Origin: Hymenopus coronatus
Taxonomy: Eukaryota > Arthropoda > Insecta > Mantodea > Hymenopodidae
Reading direction: 5' to 3'
Assembly: GCA_030762935.1 (NCBI GenBank)
Contig: CM060900.1
Span: forward strand, 388,974,132-389,038,131
Length of the DNA: 64,000 nt
Position numbers and translations under genes: made by a program. How positions within the stretch are numbered: position 1 is the stretch's first letter; every line of letters starts with the position of its first letter. Of the stretch, positions 55,501 to 64,000 are shown in pieces. Below the pieces are notes generated by a model. It was not told where the DNA came from. It was given only the letters and a program-made list of their open reading frames with translations, and ran no database searches.

Positions 55501-58500
55501 ACCACTTATTTCCTTTCAATTTTCGGTATTTCAAGGTTGAAAGACTAGACAAGGGTTGGTGCACTAAGGTGGCAAGTGAAATTATTCTGTAGAAAGGTTA
55601 TTGAATATCAGTGGATGCTCTCCAAAGAGTAGTAATGGCGTCTAGATGGACTAGTTTTAGAATTAGCCTTAACGGAAAAATCAGTAATGGTGATTACCAC
55701 CTTCGATTACATGCGCCGCATGCCTGATCTAGATGCTATGTAGCCCTACATTATGCTTTATGTATGGATTTTTAAAAAACTCAACAATAAGTGCGAAATC
55801 GTTTTGTGATCCTGTATGACATTCAAACCCTCCATTTGAGGAAAGATTAAGATAATGTGGAGCCAATGTCATATAATTTATATTCTATGCCTATATTCTA
55901 TACCTAAGGTATTGAATGTAAAAGTTCATTTCTGCGTGAAAAATAAGCGCATAGACACGGAAAAAAGCATATAGGTGTATACATAAACAATAGTTTTAAA
56001 ACTGCGATATTTGGTTTTAGGGCAGCTCATTTACAAATGGTAATAACAATTATTTACCAAAGTCAAAAAATTATCAAGAAAACTTCAGTAACAGATTTAT
56101 TATACAAACTGTTAGTGTTATACGTGCAGATGTTTGTATTGGTAATTAGGAACAGGTTAATAATCAACTTCACATTTATATTTGCCTCACTTGAGGACCT
56201 ATACTTTTACTTATTACGGGTAGTAGGTTTTCAGGTAGGTTCATATAAGCATTCAACTCACAAAGCATGCGTGTTAATTTTCCCTGAGACCGCAGGTAGG
56301 AAGGCGTAACCTGAGTGGCCGGGCCACATTATAACGAATGCTGTATCGGAACTGAATATGAGTACTTTCTTTATGGCCCTTCATTACCTAAGCAAGGAGG
56401 TCCGTATTTCAGTGTGGAAACTTCGAAGCAAAACGGATAGTTTATACTGACAAGCGTTTTTTACTTTGCAGAGCAGTTAAAACTATGCAAAGCACCTTAG
56501 ATTGTAAACTATGTGATTGGTTTTTGGGAAAATGTTTGACCAAGAGAAAAAATACCTAACACACCAAAGTGGAAACACATTAAGATGCTATTTACCAAAA
56601 TATCTGTAGCTATACGCCAACGCCTGTATACATATATCCATTTGAATAACTTATTGAACCAATATTATAATGACTGCTGTTTCCCTATTTTTTAATGTAT
56701 TTTAATGGAAAAGCCTATATAGGTCAAGCGAAGATAGCAGCCCGCGCAAATTTTCATCATTCCTTTAGCTCACATTGTTTAGCTTTAAACTACAGATGTT
56801 TTGAAGTTGATAACAAAACACTTATTCGCAAATTGGGTCTTTCTCTTTCTCTCCCTCTCTGCTGTTAATTTCAATGAGGAAACAATGTCCAAGGACAAAA
56901 CAGCGAGATACTCTATTCAAAATGTACTAGTTTTCTATCACATAACTTAATGGATGACCTGTGGTATTGGGAGGGGCAAATAGTGTTCTTGTTGATCCCG
57001 TTGATGAGGCCTTTCTAATTTAGCTCAGAGGTGCTGACCAGTTCTGTTCATGGGTCAGTAAAATTTATGGCATGCTGTATTTTTAGTTAAGCCTTCCTTA
57101 TTATACCCCACCGGGCTCGATGCAAACCAATACAAGGTGGCTCGTTTGCTGCATTGGTTGGGGCGCCTTGGGACAATATAGGTAGTTGCTTATTCGTTCT
57201 GTGGTGGATAAATTTGACTTAAACTGCAAGTGGAAACAAGAAGGGACCTGGGTTGACTAATGATACAGTTGTATATGAATTACAGTGATATTCCTTAACC
57301 CTACGCTAGTACGGTTTACATTAGTGGTGGCTTAGGGTCACTTCCGACCTCAGGAATAAAATAAGCTGAATAAATATTTTAGTTTAATTATTAATTATGC
57401 ATACCAATTAAAACATAATACACCAAAAAACCGTTGACCATTCAAAAATCTTATTTAAAAATAAAGCAAAATTATCAGAATAGTTGGTAATGAGATATTT
57501 TTCAAGTTTTTTACGCATCAATTGATGGAATGAGCATGTGCCTCTGAATCTTACTAAGACTTCTTTACACTGCGTTGTAGGAATAGACTACGCATTGAGT
57601 AATTATTCATGCAGATGTACACAAGTGTTTTAAGTAAGACCCTAATTCATGCCAAATTTGCTGAGGTTTTTCCTCTATTTCCGAAAACGCTTTGTATCTA
57701 ATTTGTGACAGGAGCAAGTCTTCTTCCTCTTCTACACTTTGTTCAGTTTTAGTTTACGAACACACTGCTTCAAACTCATCTTTGGTTTTCCTGCCTTCAG
57801 AACCTAATATTTTTGATATTTCTTCTTAATCTTACAAGTCTATCTAATATTCCTCATAATTAATACTAGGCCATAAAAGCAGCACTACTAGTATATTAAC
57901 ATTATACTATTTTATATCTCAGCTTCGCAAGCATAAGCTACAAAGGCAATATAACTGGAGAAACAATATGCATAATGAGACACATTATACAACTGGAGAG
58001 GTGACGTGGCCTATTTTCTGCTCTACTTTTTGCAGAGAGTTTTTTTCAAGAACTGTTCTCTCTGAATCCATTGCTAATCATGTCTAATATAATCCAAGGA
58101 ATGCAACAAAAGCGAAGGAAATATGGAGGGTAGGTATTCAACATCATTATATAAAACTGGCAAATAAAACTGACTGGGATGAGAGAATACCACACACCAC
58201 CTCTCTGGGATTAATTTTATTACAGTAAATATGTTCTATATTTTACGGCGAGTATTCTTACGTATTATGTTGAATCAATAATACATCTTTTAGTTTCCTT
58301 TGCAGTGGTTTACAAACACTGTATTTCATGATCTTGGATAACTTGAGAGTTTTGAACACCAAAACAACATTTGAAGTCACTTTTCTTCCTGCTGGTCACT
58401 ATTTAAGAGCCATGGCTTATGTAAGACTCAAATATATAATACTAGAATAAATATGCATAACTTATATAGGTTAAATGGATATTATGCATTTGCATACATG

Positions 58501-58967
58501 AAGTTTTATGAGTGTAAAAGTGTTGTCTGGTAAATGCCTGTTTTATTTCAATGTTACGTAGTTTTTGTGTTGTTAGAATAGTTGAAGTTCCAACATGTTA
58601 CACATTTTGTGCTATTAACACAGTGTTTATAGAAAGTAGTATAAGATTAATTAAACAGACTTAAAATAGTTATTACTGGAATATAATCTCTGTAAATGCT
58701 TTTAGCATCTAACAACATCTCATACACCTTCGTTCTATTTATACACAAGCGAGATATAAATGTAGATAGGTTCAACAGAGCACACCTGTTCTTTTTATAG
58801 TAAATTCGTGAGTATTTGTGATACACTATTAACACTTACTTAATTTTCACATAATGGAAATTCAGTACATGGATATGTGTTTTAAATAGGTGTATTTTAT
58901 TATATATGTAAGTTTAGTTTCGCACAGGTTTGCACTTGATGTATTACAACAGGCACTTCTCGGTTCC
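55501..58967. other. long AT-rich stretch, nothing recognised
   Basis: No ORF with domain, SINE head, or splice-bounded block was seen. Confidence 0.45.
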
Positions 58968-59135
58968 GGTGAATCAAAGTACACATGCGTATTCAACCAC
59001 AAATCTCAGGGCAGGGCTGGAGGGAGAGTATGAGAGCTGATACGTCATTGGGCAAAGGTCAGAGCACAATGCTTGCAATGTTTGCCAGTTCATTCCAACA
59101 ACTGGTTCCGCCTTAACGGCAGCTAACCCTGAATT
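58968..59135 (+). repeat. dispersed repeat, pair with 31868-32115
   Basis: See 31868-32115; 'gggcagggctggagggag', 'gatacgtcattgggcaaagg' and 'tgccagttcattccaac' are the shared anchors. Confidence 0.65.
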
Positions 59136-62125
59136 TCCAATTATATTGCATATTGCCAGCAGAACGCCGTGAGTCAAAAGTTACTCGCTTCTCTTTTGCC
59201 ATGCTGGAACACCTTGTATTAAAAGCTGTTGGCAATGTAACATACATGAGATATCAAAGTTTGAATCATATTTATGCTTGGCCATTTGCGATACAACACT
59301 CAGAAAAGGGCTGTTGCAAAAATCTTCCCAATTTTGCCGAAACATTTCTGACATTTAAATGAATAATATAGGTTCTGAATCGTAGCATTTCGTGTTAAGC
59401 CCATTTCTAAAATTCTTCCTACATAAGATAGCTATTTTGTTTTCCACTGGAGGTCATGTAACGACTCCAAACCAGAATATGTTGCATCATCCAGACTGAA
59501 CGAAGATTTATGTCACTTGTTGCAGAATAACTTAACTTCTCAGTTGAAATAAAACAAATTAGCAATTATATGACAATTTTTTTTTTCACACAGTAGCTTC
59601 AGCCGTTACACTTTTAATGTTAGCAGGTTTTAAAATCAAAGGATCTGTGGCGGATGGTTAGACAGAGGTGACCCAACTTCTAAGCATGCTCTCCGGAACT
59701 AAACACATTGAAACGTTTGAATCACTTGTATACATAATATTCCAGCGCATGAAGCAGCTTTCTTGTCTGTATTTGGGAAAGCTGCGGAACATTACAAAAT
59801 TCTCCAGCTATATTTCAGTACATACGGATTCAGTATGATAGTGGGATGAAACATTAGCGGAGGAAGAAGCATTATCCGCATTAGTGGCCACTCTTAAAAT
59901 GTCTTACAAGAGAGAGCTTCACGTGATACATTATCTTACATTATATGAATGCACCTTACATTCTCTTCTCAGAACTGTTGTAAGTAGGACTGCGGAAAAT
60001 GAAAAATGGGCCCTTATACGGAACTAAGGCATATACCGATCTTATTTATTCGGCTATGGATGAAATCTTTAAACCAAAAAATACTTGGATATAAGTATGA
60101 CTTGAAGAAAAGAACAAACATTTTTTTTTCAATTAGATTTGCAGAAAAACATAGAGATTTTTTAGCAACAGAGTGCCTTCACTTACAGTTGGATCACAAA
60201 AACATACTTGAAGGTTGGGGTAAGCTCCATCTCAGAATAAAATGGTCTCTCTTCTGCCAAAATAGCCACAAAACTGTTAGTGCATTAGTTTTGCTATTAG
60301 CGTTTATTCCAAGATATCCCTTTAGTATATTTTGAGCGAAGTATGCTTACTGAAAACAATAAAACATAGGGTATATTTTAATTTTAACGAAAAAATAAAA
60401 ATATGTTTAGTTTGAATGCTAACTTTTTATGCACCTATTGTAAATCAAGAAGTTACAGTAACAGCACCTTTTTAAATCATTAGTGAGGACATATTAAAAT
60501 AGTACATATATTTATTTAAACATTTAAGATGTAGAACAAAACAAAATTAATGCATTTATTTAAACATATATACCATAGTAGCAACTAAACTATCGTAGTT
60601 TAGTTAGATATGAAGAACAAGGAATTAAAATTACCTACAATGTTAGTAACAGCATCTATATCCAACATACAAAAATGGAGCATGCGAGAATACCAAAGTT
60701 ATATGAAGTGTGCATGTGGTTAGTTATTCAAACAATGTTTGGATAACATTATCGTTATCATTAAATACGACTTCTAAAAAACCTAAACGGTAATTTGTGT
60801 CAAACCGAGCTGCTGAGGTAGAAAGTGAACATAAACTTTATAGATTACTTGCTGCTCTCTTATATCTTTCATTTTAATCTTTGTCCTAACGGTTTTGTAC
60901 GCGGAAAATTATATTTTTTCTACTGAAATCAGCGTTGAAGCTCCAAAATGTTGTGATTATGTATTTGTCTTTGTATAAAAAATAATTTTCAGAGAGAATG
61001 GTGTAAATATTTAACATATGTACATCCTTTATATAAGAAGAATGTTTCTCAAAATTTGGATGTATAGCTTCGTGACGTTATGTGTAATTGACAAAACAAC
61101 AGAAAATAAATCACAGAAGACTTGAGGATGTACGAAATACTGATGATACCATTTACATATGACACAAGATGCATGCCAATTTCAAATATGTGCACATCAT
61201 TTCTAAAAATTAAGTGTATATGAAAACGAAGCAAACATGTTTACTCTTTGACGTTAATTTATATTACGTTGATTTAGCCATGTAGTGATGCCTGAAAGCA
61301 TCAAGTAGTTTTTTGAGATATTTTTTTTTAACGACTCTACCAAAAGATTTCCTTGCGCTTCAGTTTTCACATTTAAATTCCGGGAATATCGCTTTTAAAA
61401 TATTCTGCGATTAGTTTCAAATTAATTAAACATTACTGCAGGCAAGGTTTAATAAATAATTCTTTCATACTTTTTTTATTAATTTTGTGGGTTAATTAAT
61501 TCTGTCGATACAAATATATAACTAATTTTTCCTTTTTAGAAAACTAATTCATTAATTTTAATTTATTGGGATATTAAGATTCTCTAGTAAAGTGTGGTTG
61601 AAATGTACACCGCAGGGAGTATTTTTAACATTTACATGCGTTGGAAAATACATCCAAATGGACACGTCCTTTAATATTTGAAGTGTCATGTGTTATCATT
61701 ATAACATCCATTTAAAAGGTCACGCGATAAATATTTAAATTGCAAGTGGCTGAAAATAACGTCGGCATATTAATCTACAAGGAACGCTGTATATTAACAG
61801 TTTCAAGAATTTTGGTCAATTTCAATAGGTTAATTTCCTTACACATCACGTTCTTAAACCACTCGAGCTACTAGAACCAAACATTGTACCATCATCCATA
61901 TAAATGTGGTTACAGGTAAAAAAAAAAAAAAAATCTGTACGACACAACAACACTTTTAGAATACACCTTGCCTTAGTCACAGGTGAGTGATAAAGGTTAG
62001 GAATTCTTTTGTTGCAATGATGGATTTTCAAAATTCAAGCCTGCGTTCCATCAAACTAATGCATTAAAATTTGATATGAAGAATAAAATGAAATAATAAC
62101 TGTTAATATTATACTATCATTATCT
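59136..62125. other. long AT-rich stretch, nothing recognised
   Basis: A 109-codon ORF at 60006-60335 has no recognisable domain. An A-run lies at 61918-61932. No other feature. Confidence 0.45.
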
Positions 62126-62246
<121 letters not shown>

Positions 62247-62894
62247 AACAGGTGAATCGTTTTTCCAAATTACTTTGCTGTTTACAGAAAGAATTTAGAC
62301 ATACTGTCAGTATCAATGCTTCTAGTGAAGATATCAAATTCTCAGCATTATCATAACTTGAAAGAGCAAGGGATGAAACTGAGTGCTTGGGAGGAATAGC
62401 CATCGAGGAAGAAGAATACTGTCCCCATTCAAATATAATGGCCGAGTAGCTTGGTGAGATGCGAAACAAAAAATGGCATGTGGTTATCGTAGCTGTTAGA
62501 CGCTTTCCGGCGTAGGCACTTAATTCTATTGACGGGGGCTGGCGGGGAGCTTACATCGTCTGGCGCCGCTTACTGACGTTGAGCAGTTGACGCCTTCTGC
62601 TGTGCAACTCTGATCACGTCATTACTCAGTAAATGGGCAGTTTCTCTGGCTAAATTCGTTAAACCTAGAAGTAAACGTTTCAAATAATTCCCAACAATAA
62701 CGTGGCAAAACTATTATGATGTGCCTCGTTTAAATTACATTTTAATAGTTAAACAACAGTCACTAACAGTTAAACAACTACACTAGGGTGGCACAAGACT
62801 GTCAATCGGGAAACATAGGCTGACTTCAGCTCCAAAGGAAAACTATCTCACCTTACTATAAGAGATTAACCACTCTCTTATTTTTATATATATA
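62247..62894. other. nothing recognised
   Basis: A GC-rich patch at 62515-62600 without a SINE head; no supported feature. Confidence 0.4.
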
Positions 62895-63033
62895 CAGGGT
62901 TACTACAAAAGAAAAAGACAACTTCAACTGCCTGTAAAACAAAAACTATTAGAGATAGCAACCTAATTATTTTGGAGGTATGTTGAGAAACTCTCAATGT
63001 TTTGTTTGTTACTATTGGTAACGCTGTAGTGTT

Positions 63034-63160
63034 TTGTTTGTTGTTCTAGAAGCTGAAAAGGCGGAAAATCCTGTGGAAAAGGCATATTGCGTGTTGGAAT
63101 TTGCTAGAACGCAATCAGCAACTGTTGTCCAACGACATTTTAGAACACGTTACCACAAAA
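63034..63160 (+). pseudogene. duplicated transposase N-terminus in left arm
   Basis: The plus-strand frame reads AEKAENPVEKAYCVLEFART, QSATVVQRHFRTRYHK, the same peptide as the right arm. Here the start ATG has become AAG, but the glutamine codon lost in the right arm is kept. The two arms have decayed independently since the inversion-duplication. Confidence 0.85.
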
Positions 63161-63625
63161 ATGAAATGATGCGCTCACAAAAACCAGCATCGTCTTCATC
63201 ATGTCGCAACATGTCGAGCAAAAGTCACGCCGTATGACTTTATCTTCTTCACTCAGAAACCGCAACATCTGTAATCTGTAAGGCATCACGTGCAGTCGCC
63301 TCCGCAAGATTTTCCATACAGTTTGCTGTGGAATTTGTAATCGCATGCTTGCCTTAGATGTCGATTTCTGTGGGCTTCTTATGTAGGCAGAACGAACACG
63401 TTCAACGTTTTCTTCCGAAACTCTTGGTCTTCCCGAGCTCTTCCCTTTGCACAAACATCCCGTTGTCTCGAATTTTCTATACCAGTCGTAGATTGACTGT
63501 CTAGTCGGTGGCGTTTTGTGGTAACGTGTTCTAAAATGTCGTTGGACAACAGTTGCTGATTACGTTCTAGCAAATTCCAACACGCAATATGCGTTTACCA
63601 CAGGATTTTCCGCCATTTCAGCTTC
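63161..63625 (-). pseudogene. DUF4817-type mariner-like transposase, N-terminal part
   Basis: On the minus strand the ATG at about 63616 gives MAENPVVNAYCVLEF, a TAA where the left arm has CAA (ART-Q/stop-SATVVQRHFRTRYHK), then IYDWYRKFETTGCLCKGK, GRPRVSEENVERVRSAYI, KSTSKASMRLQIPQQTVW, KILRRRLHVMPYRLQMLRF and LSEEDKVIRRDFC. This is the N-terminal helix-turn-helix region of a well-known arthropod transposase family. Coding then reaches a decayed form of the DDDGFCERII region and stops at the arm junction (reading FHFCGNV). No catalytic Asp triad remains, so it cannot transpose by itself. Confidence 0.88.
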
Positions 63626-63831
63626 TGCAACAACAAACAAAACACTACAGCGTTACCAATAGTAACAAACAAAACTTTGAGAGTTTCTCAACATACCTCC
63701 AAAATAATTAGGTTGCTATCTCTAATAGTTTTTGTTTTACAGGCAGTTGAAGTTGTCTATTTCTTTTGTAGTAGCTCTGTATATAGGGAAAACTGTTCAT
63801 GAAGTCTATTTTACCGGCTTAAAATAGAATG

Positions 63832-63833
<2 letters not shown>

Positions 63834-63864
<31 letters not shown>

Positions 63865-63881
63865 GTTGTTATTGTTATTAT
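63834..63881. repeat. (ATT)n/(GTT)n microsatellite
   Basis: ATT units followed by variant GTTATT units. Confidence 0.9.
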
Positions 63882-64000
63882 AAACAGCCGCGTCATTCTG
63901 ATGTACCTTGCAGGGTGCAAAGAAAAACTGACTGATTAAAATGGAATGGATGGAATTGGCCCTATGGAATATCTGCCTCATTTTTTATAACTATCTCATA

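Larger units (their letters stand above)
62895..63779. mobile_element. fold-back Tc1/mariner-superfamily element
   Basis: Two inverted arms of equal length, 62895-63160 and 63514-63779 (266 bp each, few differences), start CAGGGTTACTACAAAAG / CAGAGCTACTACAAAAG at the outer ends and are flanked by TATA on both sides. Each arm contains the element terminus, 5' UTR and the first about 38 codons of a transposase. The 353-bp centre continues the transposase on the minus strand only. The structure is a 5' half of an element joined to an inverted copy of its own 5' end. Confidence 0.92.

Noticed and set aside
60006..60335. 109-codon plus-strand ORF
   Set aside because: AT-rich composition, no domain and no repeat or exon context; it can arise by chance in 64 kb.

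Overview
This window is a gene-poor stretch of a eukaryotic nuclear genome, almost certainly from an insect. It is AT-rich, has no long intact ORF, is full of tRNA-derived SINEs, decayed Tc1/mariner elements and trinucleotide microsatellites, and carries two spliced exons of an insect-type immunoglobulin-superfamily neuronal gene. The order of insect cannot be fixed by eye. The abundance of several SINE families with CG-rich tRNA-like heads and the long intronic or intergenic spacing would suit a large-genome insect such as a cockroach, termite, stick insect or orthopteran, but that is only an inference.

The only host coding sequence I can support is on the minus strand. One exon at 36415-36543 and a second at 33019-33156 are joined by a 3.26 kb GT-AG intron. 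Both exon junctions are phase 1. Together they encode the end of one Ig domain (HMGAYLCIASNGVPP) and the start of the next (LECHTEAYPTSINYW). This is the signature of the DIP (Dpr-interacting protein)/lachesin group of synaptic-recognition proteins. Other exons must lie outside the window or were missed.

The rest is repeats. Left part (1-23 kb): SINE families A, B, C and D (labels used only here), two copies of a 0.55-0.95 kb repeat with a terminal hairpin ('repeat H5'), a 58-bp minisatellite, a mariner 3' end bracketed by inverted SINE B copies, and an 84-bp fold-back with a hammerhead-like core. Middle (23-33 kb): a full-length but broken Tc1-like element with TIRs and TA duplication, clean SINE insertions with target-site duplications, and a decayed mariner-like transposase. 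The DIP-like intron (33-36.4 kb) holds a SINE, a tandem duplication, a full-length MITE and a third H5 copy expanded by CATA arrays. Right part (36.6-64 kb): a fourth H5 copy, a compound trinucleotide array, more SINEs, a MITE interrupted by a 5'-truncated LINE, two LINE ORF2 ends with a CCHC-like knuckle, a long (AT)n, a 121-bp tandem duplication, and a fold-back transposon at 62895-63779 with two 266-bp arms around a transposase fragment.

No CRISPR, operon, rRNA or clear functional tRNA gene is present; tRNA-like segments are SINE heads. I see no convincing new biological system. The best leads are the fold-back transposon, the H5 repeat family, the interchange of tails between SINE families A and E, and the hammerhead-like fold-back.
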